Virus record (IMG/VR): IMGVR_UViG_3300028840_004062
Coordinates: 1 to 27,131 of that record
Length of the DNA stretch: 27,131 nucleotides
Reading direction: 5' to 3' (one strand)
Origin: a virus
Both the position numbers and the translations under genes were made by a program. Below the pieces are notes generated by a model. It had not been told where the DNA came from. It saw nothing but the letters and a program-made list of their open reading frames with translations, and made no database searches. Position 1 is the first letter of the stretch. Each line of letters opens with the position of its first letter. Positions 1 to 5,927 of the stretch are shown here, in pieces.

Positions 1-2
1 AG

Positions 3-704
3 CAATACAAGACTCCCCTGACCTATGTCGCGCCCGAACTGTTCACCGGCCATAAGAGCCTATGCGATATCGCGCAACGGGGAGCCGGGTACCAGACCGG
101 CCAACTGTTCTTCCCCATCGACCCGGACTTCCCTGTACCCAAGGACGCGATCAAGGAGCCCAAGTTCGATTTAGTTTATGTAGGCAATGACTACGATCGC
201 ACCGAAGAGTTCTTCCGCTTCTATTTCGCCGAGGTCGGTGAAAAGATCCAGGTGGTCGGCGACTTCGCGGATAAGGTGCGAACGAAACGGGTTTCCACGA
301 AGCGACTGATGGAGGCGAAGGGTGGCCGCACCGACTTCCCCGGACCTGTTCCCTACACCGAGGTCTTCGACTGCTACCATAACGGAAGGGCTTGCGTCCA
401 GATCGCCACGAAGGAATCCTGCGAAAGCGGTTACATAACTCCGAGAGTCAATGATGTCGTGATGTCCAAGAGGCTTCTCCTCTTTAGCGACCACATCAAG
501 TACATCACGAAACTATTTCGCGAGGAGGATGTGGTTTCCGACAAGAAGGATGCCATCGCGCAAGCGAGATCGTGGTGGAAACTGCCACCTGCCAAGCGTA
601 ACAAGCGGTTGAAGGATCAGCGCGACAGGCTGTACGAGGTGGCGCACATCGACATCTTCTGGGGAGACTTGTGCGGCTTTCTGCAGATGGGAGAAACGGC
701 ATGA
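3..704 (+). CDS. Putative glycosyltransferase, C-terminal part (5' partial)
   Basis: The reading frame is open from the left edge, so the N-terminus lies outside the window and 233 residues are visible. The visible part looks like the C-terminal Rossmann domain of a GT-B fold glycosyltransferase. A strand segment LVYVGNDYDRTEEFF opens the domain, followed by VVGDF and then a GPVPYTEVFDCYHNG stretch, which is the usual 'G.v.y.ev...y' element. After it come a SGYITPRVNDVV segment and KRLLLFSDH, where family members bind the sugar nucleotide and end the fold. It shares a 4-base ATGA overlap with the dCMP deaminase gene, so the two are co-transcribed. A phage enzyme of this type commonly glycosylates a modified DNA base, but it could also act on a protein or the cell surface. 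The family call rests on pattern only. Confidence 0.6.
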   Translation, partial: QYKTPLTYVAPELFTGHKSLCDIAQRGAGYQTGQLFFPIDPDFPVPKDAIKEPKFDLVYVGNDYDRTEEFFRFYFAEVGEKIQVVGDFADKVRTKRVSTKRLMEAKGGRTDFPGPVPYTEVFDCYHNGRACVQIATKESCESGYITPRVNDVVMSKRLLLFSDHIKYITKLFREEDVVSDKKDAIAQARSWWKLPPAKRNKRLKDQRDRLYEVAHIDIFWGDLCGFLQMGETA

Positions 705-1228
705 GCAGGGAAGGTGAAGGTACGGTCTTGGAAGGCAGGGACGTCTTGGATGTCTGCCGCTTGGACTGGGATAGTTATTTCATGCAGTTGGCGAACGATG
801 TCGCCATGCGAGCAACCTGTTCGCGCAAGCGTGTCGGAGCAGTGTTCGTCAGCGATGACCATGCTATCCTCGCGACCGGCTTCAATGGCGCACCGAGAGG
901 GATGCCGCATTGTGATCATTCAGTTACTGTGATTTCTTCAGCGGGAACACAGCATAAGCAAGTGGACAAGAACGGTAACTGCATTACGGCTGTCCATGCT
1001 GAAATGAATGGAATCTTCAATGCGGCGAGGCATGGGGTGTCGCTGGTCGGCGCGACGGTCTACCTTACCGTCGCACCCTGCCGTCACTGTTTCCACGGTC
1101 TGGTCCAGGTCGGCGTTCGGAGAATCGTTTACTGCGACACGTGTCCGTACTACGACTTTACCACGAAATGCGAACGGCTTGGTATCGTTGGGACACGACT
1201 CACCGAGCAGCGATGGGAGCCGGTTTGA
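701..1228 (+). CDS. dCMP (deoxycytidylate) deaminase
   Basis: This 175-residue protein matches zinc-dependent deoxycytidylate deaminases, which convert dCMP to dUMP for thymidylate-type synthesis in the cytoplasm. The zinc and proton-shuttle motif is HAE at residues 99-101, and the second zinc motif is PCRHC at 126-130 (Cys127 and Cys130). GFNGAP near residue 60 corresponds to the GYNG element that in this family contacts substrate and allosteric dCTP. The ATG at 701 is preferred because it overlaps the previous stop as ATGA and sits just after a GATGGGAGA sequence. An in-frame GTG at 671 would add ten residues that look unrelated. In a phage with base hypermodification, dUMP is the precursor of 5-hydroxymethyl-dUMP, so this gene fits its neighbours. 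Confidence 0.93.
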   Translation: MSREGEGTVLEGRDVLDVCRLDWDSYFMQLANDVAMRATCSRKRVGAVFVSDDHAILATGFNGAPRGMPHCDHSVTVISSAGTQHKQVDKNGNCITAVHAEMNGIFNAARHGVSLVGATVYLTVAPCRHCFHGLVQVGVRRIVYCDTCPYYDFTTKCERLGIVGTRLTEQRWEPV

Positions 1229-1611
1229 TGGGTTTCTATGCTCGACGAGTCGATGTGTGGTGGCCGGATCGTGGATGCCACGAACCTCGGTTCTTCGCTC
1301 TGCTAGGGTGTGATCACTGTGAAGGCGAGTGGGAGCAGCGGATCGCGAACAGGTTGCTTTCCATCCACATCAACGTCGGCTTGCCGCTTGCCTTGGAACA
1401 GGTGCGACAGGAAGCGATGGACCTTGGTGGCTGGCGTCGTACCGAGGAGGGCTGGTACTGTCCCTTATGCTGGGAGCGTCGCCGATGGCTGGCCGCATAC
1501 CACAAGGTCAGGACCAGTTACCGCCATCTGCCGCTCTCCCCGGCAGAACTGGCCGGTTTCCTAGCCTTGGAGGGTGTGGCAGGTGCGCCAGATACCTCCG
1601 GAAGTGGCTGA
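1228..1611 (+). CDS. Hypothetical protein with two CxxC pairs
   Basis: This 127-residue protein is not recognised. It contains GCDHC near residue 30 and YCPLCW near residue 77, a pair of CxxC knuckles spaced like a zinc ribbon, and is rich in Trp and Arg, which would suit nucleic-acid or protein binding. The ATG at 1228 shares its A with the stop of the dCMP deaminase, and GGGAG at about 1215-1219 serves as ribosome binding site. An in-frame ATG at 1213 is possible but would overlap more. It is the last gene before a 118-base intergenic gap that holds a strong hairpin, so it probably ends a transcriptional sub-block. Function is unknown. Confidence 0.6.
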   Translation: MGFYARRVDVWWPDRGCHEPRFFALLGCDHCEGEWEQRIANRLLSIHINVGLPLALEQVRQEAMDLGGWRRTEEGWYCPLCWERRRWLAAYHKVRTSYRHLPLSPAELAGFLALEGVAGAPDTSGSG

Positions 1612-1624
1612 AATGCGGTCGATA

Positions 1625-1670
1625 GGCTCGCCCGGAGGGGTAAATGCGGGGTTTTACCCTCCGGGGAGCC
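1625..1670 (+). terminator. GC-rich hairpin, possible terminator or attenuator
   Basis: An inverted repeat pairs CCCGGAGGGGTAAA (from 1631) with a TTTACCCTCCGGG arm ending near 1665, with one bulged G. It is extended by GGCT (1625-1628) against AGCC (1667-1670) across a small internal loop. No T-run follows, so it is not a classical intrinsic terminator; it could be an RNA-stability or attenuation hairpin. The rest of the 1612-1729 gap holds only the AGAAAGGAG ribosome binding site of the next gene. Confidence 0.5.
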
Positions 1671-1729
1671 CAAATCGTTAGAAAGGCTCTAATCCAACCT
1701 AAACAGTTGGACCAGAAAGGAGAAACAAG

Positions 1730-2077
1730 ATGCAAGTAGATGAGATCGTCATCTTTGAAGGTGTGCAAGTGGCAGCCGAAACCAAGAAAGCCTACCTGAT
1801 CGCCGTTCCCGGCTTGCAGGAAGTAAACCGCGAGCACACCGAACTCGGCTTGGCGATGTGGGTTCCACACAGCCAGACGACGGACATCCGCGAAACGCAA
1901 GACGAAACCGGCAAGCGTATCGCGACCATCGCCCTGCAAGGATGGCTCGTGGGCAAGAAGGTGGAGGAGTGGCCGAACATCGAGTCGTGCGAAATCCTGC
2001 TCTACGCCACGAGCGGCATCGAGCAGGGTGTGGCCGACAAGATCCGCAAGCGTCAACAGAAGAGGAGCAAGTTCTGA
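1730..2077 (+). CDS. Hypothetical protein
   Basis: This 115-residue protein has a well-placed AGAAAGGAG ribosome binding site about 7 bases before its ATG. I do not recognise the family. The N-terminal half reads as alternating beta strands (VDEIVIFEGVQVAAET, KAYLIAVPG), with a central AMWVPHSQT segment, and the C-terminus is a basic helix, KIRKRQQKRSKF. No signal peptide or membrane segment is present. Its stop overlaps the start of the base-hypermodification gene by one base, so the pair is translationally coupled. A supporting role for that enzyme is possible but only suggested by position. Confidence 0.65.
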   Translation: MQVDEIVIFEGVQVAAETKKAYLIAVPGLQEVNREHTELGLAMWVPHSQTTDIRETQDETGKRIATIALQGWLVGKKVEEWPNIESCEILLYATSGIEQGVADKIRKRQQKRSKF

Positions 2078-3105
2078 TGAAACGACTGGGAAAACCAGTA
2101 CGCAAGATCCTAGACCTCGCGGTTTACTGGATCAAGGAACGCGATTCTATCTGGCGCAAGCGACACGTAAAGAAACTGCCGCCACCCTGGACGTCAGATC
2201 CTGTCATGGAACAGTATTCCTGGACGAATACCACCCGGCGGAAGGACCGAGGAACTCTGATCATGTATCGCGACGTTTACGGGATGTGGAAATGCACACC
2301 CGGCTTCGGTGATCGTGGAAGGGCGGACCTTCTCATCTTCAACGTCTGCCTTTACCGAATCTTCAACCGAGTGGACACGTGGAGGGCGATCGTCAAGGCT
2401 CTCGGGAAACCGCTCGCCCCCGACTGGAGCGCGAAAACGCGACGCAAGGTGTTACGAGGCTTGGAGCGATACCGCGACGAGCAGGGCGGCAAGGTGTTCA
2501 CGCAAGCGTATATGACTTGGGGCGGAGGTAACCGCCGGAAAATCGGTTCAGGTAACAAGCCCAAGTTCTACGTCAACGAGCGCATCGCAGACTTATGGGA
2601 ACGACTGCCAGCGATTGATCTTTCGTTGAACTTTGGCGCACAGGAGCCTGTCTTTGACGAAATCAGCAAGGCTCTCGCCTTCGGTCCGTTTATCGCGTCG
2701 CAGATCGTGTTCGACCTGACCTACACCTGCATTATGGGAACACTTGGCGGATTGGAGCCTGCCTTCTACGAAACCGACGATGACACGATCGTCGGCTGGG
2801 AGGTCCCAAGAGGTAAGAGGTCGAACATCCAAGACTTGGATACGTGGGTAATGTGCGGTCCGGGTGCGCGACTGTTTCTGCGACTGCTCTGGCCGGACGA
2901 GAAGTTCGGCAAGCCGGAGGAGATGATTGAAGGGACACGAGCGTTCTGGAGAGCCTTGCAGAGGAAGAGTAAACACCCGGCAGTCCAGGACCTTGACCTC
3001 CATGACGCGGAGAATGCCCTGTGCGAATGCTGGAAGTTCTACAAGTTGACTCACACTGAGCGACGCTTTAATCCGAGACGGTTTCATGGGAAAGGAGATA
3101 AGTGA
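2077..3105 (+). CDS. Putative alpha-glutamyl/putrescinyl-thymine pyrophosphorylase-like (amino acid:DNA transferase) protein
   Basis: This 342-residue protein carries the hallmark blocks of the phage family proposed by Iyer, Aravind and colleagues to attach amino acids or polyamines to pyrophosphorylated 5-hydroxymethyl-uracil in DNA. The N-terminal block is WIKERDSIW followed by PPPWTSDPVMEQYSWTNTTR and a K-D pair, resembling the family's 'PWT.D.il......N.yR..Dr'. The middle block is FGPFIASQIVFDLTYT, resembling 'l..FmAyQi..DL.y'. Next come WVMCGPGARLFLRLL ('GPGa.rgl') and, near the end, LHDAENALCECWKFYK ('d.en.lCEfdKY'). The fold is thought to be helical and related to DNA glycosylases. The one-base TGATG overlap sets the start. 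The usual partners, hydroxymethylase and hydroxymethyl-uracil kinase, are not in the window and may lie to the left. The product made is unknown. Confidence 0.68.
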   Translation: MKRLGKPVRKILDLAVYWIKERDSIWRKRHVKKLPPPWTSDPVMEQYSWTNTTRRKDRGTLIMYRDVYGMWKCTPGFGDRGRADLLIFNVCLYRIFNRVDTWRAIVKALGKPLAPDWSAKTRRKVLRGLERYRDEQGGKVFTQAYMTWGGGNRRKIGSGNKPKFYVNERIADLWERLPAIDLSLNFGAQEPVFDEISKALAFGPFIASQIVFDLTYTCIMGTLGGLEPAFYETDDDTIVGWEVPRGKRSNIQDLDTWVMCGPGARLFLRLLWPDEKFGKPEEMIEGTRAFWRALQRKSKHPAVQDLDLHDAENALCECWKFYKLTHTERRFNPRRFHGKGDK

Positions 3106-3110
3106 TGAAA
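3090..3110 (+). repeat. 21-bp direct repeat at gene junction, copy 1
   Basis: The sequence GAAAGGAGATAAGTGATGAA plus one more A spans the last codons (KGDK), the stop and the start of the next gene. An identical 21-base copy lies at 3866-3886, at the other end of the methyltransferase gene. Each copy contains a complete ribosome binding site and a one-base stop/start overlap. Confidence 0.9.
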
Positions 3111-3881
3111 GTCAATACCATCTTCAATGAGGATTGTCTGAAGACGATGGCACGTATGGACGATAATTTCATTGACCTCGTTGTCACAAGTCCTCCCTAC
3201 GATAATCTCAGAACCTATAAAGGATATACGTTCCATTTCAAGGAAGTTGCTGATTCACTATTCAGGGTCATGAAACCAGGAGGAGTCATTGTCTGGATTG
3301 TCAATGATGCCACAATCAACGGCAGTGAGACTGGGACCAGTTTTCGTCAGGCTCTTTATTTCAAGGAGATTGGATTCAAGCTCCATGATACGATGATCTG
3401 GAATAAAGGAGCCTTTACAGCAACGGGTTCCTTGAAGGTTCGATACGCTTCCGTATTTGATTTCATGTTTATTCTGTCATTAGGTAAGCCTAAGACCTTC
3501 AATCCGATAAAGGACAGGAGAAATAAGCACCCAGGAAAACCCAAGGCGGGGACAATTCGGTCAGCAGACGGAAGTCTCAGACGAATGTCCAATGAAGGTA
3601 AGATTCGAGGCGAGTATAGTCAACGCTATAATGTCTGGGAGCAGAGTGCCGTAATGGACAGGTGTAGACAGGACAATCATCCTGCTCCTTTCCCTCTTCA
3701 ATTGGCAATAGATCATATTATCAGTTGGAGCAACGAAGGAGATCTGGTCTATGATCCATTCCTCGGTAGCGGGACTACTTGTTATGCTGCTAAAATTTTA
3801 GGTAGGAAGTATCTCGGAAGTGAAATTTCTTCTGAGTACTTTATAATGGCGAAAAATCGAGTTAAGAAAGGAGATAAGTGA
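3105..3881 (+). CDS. DNA methyltransferase (N4-cytosine or N6-adenine, beta class)
   Basis: This 258-residue protein has the catalytic motif IV TSPPY at residues 28-32 and, near the C-terminus, the S-adenosylmethionine motif I DPFLGSGTT at 217-225. Motif IV before motif I is the beta-class order. TSPPY is more usual for N4-cytosine enzymes but also occurs in N6-adenine ones, so the base is not decided. NHPAPFP (around residue 190) is a further family signature. No restriction endonuclease lies beside it, so it is an orphan that probably protects phage DNA or regulates genes. The ATG at 3105 is preferred over an overlapping GTG at 3102 because of the one-base stop/start overlap. The gene is visibly more AT-rich than the genes before it and is bounded by 21-bp repeats, both signs of separate acquisition. 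Confidence 0.92.
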   Translation: MKVNTIFNEDCLKTMARMDDNFIDLVVTSPPYDNLRTYKGYTFHFKEVADSLFRVMKPGGVIVWIVNDATINGSETGTSFRQALYFKEIGFKLHDTMIWNKGAFTATGSLKVRYASVFDFMFILSLGKPKTFNPIKDRRNKHPGKPKAGTIRSADGSLRRMSNEGKIRGEYSQRYNVWEQSAVMDRCRQDNHPAPFPLQLAIDHIISWSNEGDLVYDPFLGSGTTCYAAKILGRKYLGSEISSEYFIMAKNRVKKGDK

Positions 3882-3886
3882 TGAAA
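3866..3886 (+). repeat. 21-bp direct repeat at gene junction, copy 2
   Basis: This is an exact copy of the 3090-3110 junction: KGDK codons, AAAGGAG ribosome binding site, stop and overlapping ATG. The two copies bracket the methyltransferase gene exactly, so recombination between them would remove or add the gene without breaking translation of its neighbours. Confidence 0.9.
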
Positions 3887-4120
3887 AAGTCTGTCACGAT
3901 TCGATGCTGCAAGGCAGGACGATATGAGGTTTGCAAGGGATGTCGCCACTCGGTTCCACATGTGTGTGATACCGTGGAATTTCGGTGTAGCGAGTGGGGA
4001 GACTGCCTCGCCGGACTAGAATACGGTAAGAACTCGGTTCGGTGTGTAAGAGTTAAGGAAGACAGGGAAACGACAGCGACTGAAACTGGCGTGTCGCCAG
4101 ATGAAGGCCTAGAGGAATAA
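3881..4120 (+). CDS. Small Cys-rich protein, paralogue 1
   Basis: This 79-residue protein has cysteines at 9, 10, 18, 21, 29, 36, 42 and 55, arranged as CCKxG...CKGCxHSxPH...CxEWxDCLxG...VRCxRxK. The spacing suggests a compact zinc-binding domain. The last 25 residues are acidic and probably flexible. It starts at ATG 3881 inside the second junction repeat, with a one-base overlap with the methyltransferase stop. A related protein is encoded at 4340-4555, with a Lar-like gene between them. No known family is recognised. Its place beside a methyltransferase and a Lar-like protein suggests a part in modification or anti-restriction, which is an inference from position only. Confidence 0.75.
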   Translation: MKKSVTIRCCKAGRYEVCKGCRHSVPHVCDTVEFRCSEWGDCLAGLEYGKNSVRCVRVKEDRETTATETGVSPDEGLEE

Positions 4121-4124
4121 GACG

Positions 4125-4343
4125 ATGAAAATGCAGTACGTACACCCGGAATACCGAGGTGAGTCCGAGCGGCTGGCGCGATGTCCGTTCTGCCCTCCGC
4201 ACCTCAAGCCCAAGGTGGGAATGGAGAAGTGGAGGCGAAACTGGCATGTCAAGTGTTACGAGTGCGGAGCCACTGGTCCCCGCGAGTCGCGGAAGGATCA
4301 TGCCGCCGGATTCTGGAACCGATGGCTGAAGGAGATCGGATGA
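4125..4343 (+). CDS. Lar-like restriction alleviation zinc-ribbon protein
   Basis: This 72-residue protein matches the plan of Lar-type restriction alleviation proteins: an N-terminal CPFC (residues 20-23), a middle loop, then VKCYECGATGP (Cys44 and Cys47) and the ending AGFWNRW, which corresponds to the family's 'A...WN.R'. Lar of the E. coli Rac prophage lowers restriction by type I systems, reportedly by favouring methylation. Many phage homologues are only inferred to act this way. The ATG at 4125 lies four bases after the previous stop and follows an AGAGGA ribosome binding site. It sits between two paralogous Cys-rich genes and downstream of the orphan methyltransferase, which suits a host-restriction countermeasure. 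Confidence 0.62.
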   Translation: MKMQYVHPEYRGESERLARCPFCPPHLKPKVGMEKWRRNWHVKCYECGATGPRESRKDHAAGFWNRWLKEIG

Positions 4344-4555
4344 TGCCTAGGTCAAATCTATTCAAGTGCTGTAAATCGGGTTGCGATGACTCGTGCAAGG
4401 GCTGCATTCATTCAGGCCCTCATTCTGATGAAATCCGTTCCATGTATTCATGCGGGGAATGGGAAGACTGCCTTCTTGGTTCTGGGAAAACAATAAGAGT
4501 TCGATGCCTCAGAATCAAAAACGTAAATGATGAAAGGAGATCACATGACCGGTAA
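4340..4555 (+). CDS. Small Cys-rich protein, paralogue 2
   Basis: This 71-residue protein clearly aligns with the 3881-4120 product. Shared positions include KCCKSG, SCKGCIHSGPH, CGEWEDCLLG and VRCLRIK. Cysteines lie at 10, 11, 15, 19, 22, 38, 44 and 55, so the probable zinc-site spacing is kept while the acidic tail of paralogue 1 is replaced by a short basic one. ATG 4340 overlaps the Lar-like stop by four bases and is preceded by AAGGAG; the adjacent ATG at 4343 is equally possible. The 3' end overlaps the start of the HAD-family gene by 11 bases. Function is unknown. Confidence 0.75.
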   Translation: MMPRSNLFKCCKSGCDDSCKGCIHSGPHSDEIRSMYSCGEWEDCLLGSGKTIRVRCLRIKNVNDERRSHDR

Positions 4556-4979
4556 ACAGAACACCTTGAAGCAACGGGTCGACCGCTCGGTTGCGGTTGA
4601 CTTGGATGGCGTCCTTGCGCACTATTGCGGCTGGACTACTTTGGACAAGATCGGTTCCCCCTTGCCGGGTGCGCGAGAGTTCCTGCAAGCCCTCCGCGAT
4701 CGCGGCCACTGGATCGTCATTCATAGTGGTCGTATAAACAAGTTCGCGTCGGAGAGCAACGACATCGCCTTCAATACCGTCCTCGCGGCTGTGGCCGAGT
4801 GGCTGATCGATAACGAAATGCCCTACGACGAGATCTGGAGCAGTTCCGGCAAGCCGCTCGCGGTTGCTTACGTGGACGATCGTGCGCTCCAGTGCCAGTC
4901 GCAACGGAATAAGGGAGCGTTCAAGCAAACACTCCTGGACCTGGAGAAACTGGAAGGAACACATAAGGCAGGAGGCTAA
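4545..4979 (+). CDS. HAD-superfamily hydrolase/phosphatase
   Basis: This 144-residue protein has the haloacid dehalogenase motif I VDLDGVL with the nucleophile Asp19 and acid/base Asp21, a motif II region VIHSGR near residue 64, and motif IV YVDDRAL near residue 110, where the acidic pair binds magnesium. KPLAVAYVDDRA is typical of small phage and bacterial HAD phosphatases. The substrate cannot be read from the sequence; nucleotide or polynucleotide 3'-phosphate and sugar phosphate are all possible. The ATG at 4545 is chosen because AAAGGAG lies 8 bases upstream; earlier in-frame ATGs at 4527 and 4530 have no such site. It overlaps the Cys-rich gene and is followed by a frameshifted gene whose original ATG shares one base with its stop. 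Confidence 0.85.
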   Translation: MTGKQNTLKQRVDRSVAVDLDGVLAHYCGWTTLDKIGSPLPGAREFLQALRDRGHWIVIHSGRINKFASESNDIAFNTVLAAVAEWLIDNEMPYDEIWSSSGKPLAVAYVDDRALQCQSQRNKGAFKQTLLDLEKLEGTHKAGG

Positions 4980-5192
4980 TGAAGTAAAGTCGTCAACATC
5001 AACGACTATCGCCCTCATCTCTCGGTGTGGGAAGCGGCAGGTGCGAGCAATGTACTCCACGTAATCCCACGTTCGTTCTTCGACGATGTGATTGCAGGTA
5101 AGCGAGAGATAACCGAACTAGAGGGATGGGAGAAACTGATGCCGTCTATCCTTACCGAGTGGCTCACTTATCTGAAGCAGTTCCATGAGTGA
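4979..5192 (+). pseudogene. Frameshifted small gene
   Basis: An ATG at 4979 has a good GGAGG ribosome binding site and the one-base TAATG overlap typical of this genome, but reads Met-Lys-stop. If T4985 is ignored, the frame continues as Met-Lys-Lys-Val-Val-Asn-Ile-Asn-Asp-Tyr and stays open to the stop at 5190-5192, giving about 70 residues that look like a real protein (RSFFDDVIAGKREI, EGWEKLMPSILTEWLTYL). No ATG, GTG or TTG occurs in the downstream frame before GTG 5025, which lacks a ribosome binding site. So this is either a gene inactivated by a single-base insertion or a sequencing error. The intact product is not recognised. Confidence 0.6.
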
Positions 5193-5616
5193 GAAGGTCT
5201 TAGATGTTAACTCTGAGAAGGTCTTAGATGTTAACTCTGAGAAGGTCAAGTTTCGCCCTGTGGCCGGGTGGCCGAGGTTCTACGTGAGCGACTCTGGTCA
5301 CCTGTGGAGGCAGTACAAGAACGGTAAGATCAAAAACCTCAAATCCTGGAGGTCTGGGAACGGCTATCTGTACTGGACACTGTGCGCGAACGGGAGGAAG
5401 CGGAAGGTGGCTTGCCACTTGCTTATCGCGGAAACATTCCTGGAGAAGCCCGACCTTGACCACGAGAATCAGTATGTCGTGGTCAATCACAAGGACGGCC
5501 GGAAGGATAACGTTCGCCTGTCGAACCTTGAGTGGCTGAAAGGGAACGGAAACCTGCTCCACGCGATGGAGCATAAACTATGGAGAAGGAAAGGACATGG
5601 GAAACACGGCAACTGA
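5185..5616 (+). CDS. HNH homing endonuclease with NUMOD4 motif
   Basis: This 143-residue protein shows a NUMOD4-type DNA-binding motif (FRPVAGWPRFYVSDSGHLW, residues 23-41) followed by an HNH_3-type nuclease core: HLLIAETF with His78, VVNHKDGRKDN with Asn101, His102 and Asn109, then LSNLEWL. This is the standard layout of free-standing phage HNH homing endonucleases, which cut DNA lacking the gene and so promote their own spread. The N-terminus is odd because SEKVLDVN occurs twice, encoded by a perfect 24-bp tandem repeat. The first eight bases overlap the stop of the frameshifted gene, so insertion of the endonuclease may be linked to its decay. The ribosome binding site is weak. Confidence 0.88.
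   Translation: MSEKVLDVNSEKVLDVNSEKVKFRPVAGWPRFYVSDSGHLWRQYKNGKIKNLKSWRSGNGYLYWTLCANGRKRKVACHLLIAETFLEKPDLDHENQYVVVNHKDGRKDNVRLSNLEWLKGNGNLLHAMEHKLWRRKGHGKHGN
5190..5247 (+). repeat. 24-bp tandem repeat (2 full copies plus 10 bases)
   Basis: The unit starts TGAGAAGGTCTTAGATG and occupies 5190-5213 and 5214-5237 without mismatch, then TGAGAAGGTC at 5238-5247. It duplicates SEKVLDVN in frame at the start of the HNH gene, consistent with replication slippage. Confidence 0.95.
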
Positions 5617-5830
5617 AAAGAAGAAGCGTCGCATGAAACGCAAGCGGGAACGTGAACGCTTGCAGAAGCGAGACGGGTATACCATGGACAATATTCCGAG
5701 GTGCGACGGGTGCGGCAAGGAATGGAGTTACACGATCCTTGAACCTGCCCTACCTAACGGCTGGATATGCCCCGAGTGCATCGCACTGAACGTTTCGTGG
5801 ATGGAGGTCATGCAATCGGAAACAAGGTAA
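5597..5830 (+). CDS. Small zinc-ribbon-like protein
   Basis: This 77-residue protein has a strongly basic N-terminal helix (KKKRRMKRKRERERLQKR) followed by CDGCG near residue 36 and CPEC near residue 58, a pair of CxxC knuckles as in a zinc ribbon. A basic arm plus zinc ribbon suits nucleic-acid binding, but no family is recognised. The ATG at 5597 has GGAAAGG upstream and overlaps the HNH gene by 20 bases. It is the last gene of the accessory block, and an intrinsic terminator follows 38 bases after its stop. Confidence 0.65.
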   Translation: MGNTATEKKKRRMKRKRERERLQKRDGYTMDNIPRCDGCGKEWSYTILEPALPNGWICPECIALNVSWMEVMQSETR

Positions 5831-5868
5831 CAGAGTTCGTTCCCGGTTGCTACCGTACTGGGAACCTT

Positions 5869-5922
5869 GGACCTCGATCGGTTTTCACGAGTCCCCCTTG
5901 GCCGGTCGAGGTCCCTTTCTTT
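5869..5922 (+). terminator. Intrinsic terminator
   Basis: GGACCTCGATCGG (5869-5881) pairs with CCGGTCGAGGTCC (5902-5914) over 13 base pairs with one G-U wobble, and CTTTCTTT follows directly. It lies just after the last accessory gene and probably ends that transcription unit. Confidence 0.75.
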
Positions 5923-5927
5923 ACAGG

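Noticed and set aside
671-700. GTG 671 as an earlier start of dCMP deaminase
   Set aside because: It would add ten residues unlike the family and overlap the previous gene by 34 bases; ATG 701 has the usual ATGA coupling.
2593-3087. 164-codon minus-strand open frame
   Set aside because: It is antisense to the base-modification gene whose conserved blocks are on the plus strand; there is no supporting start context.
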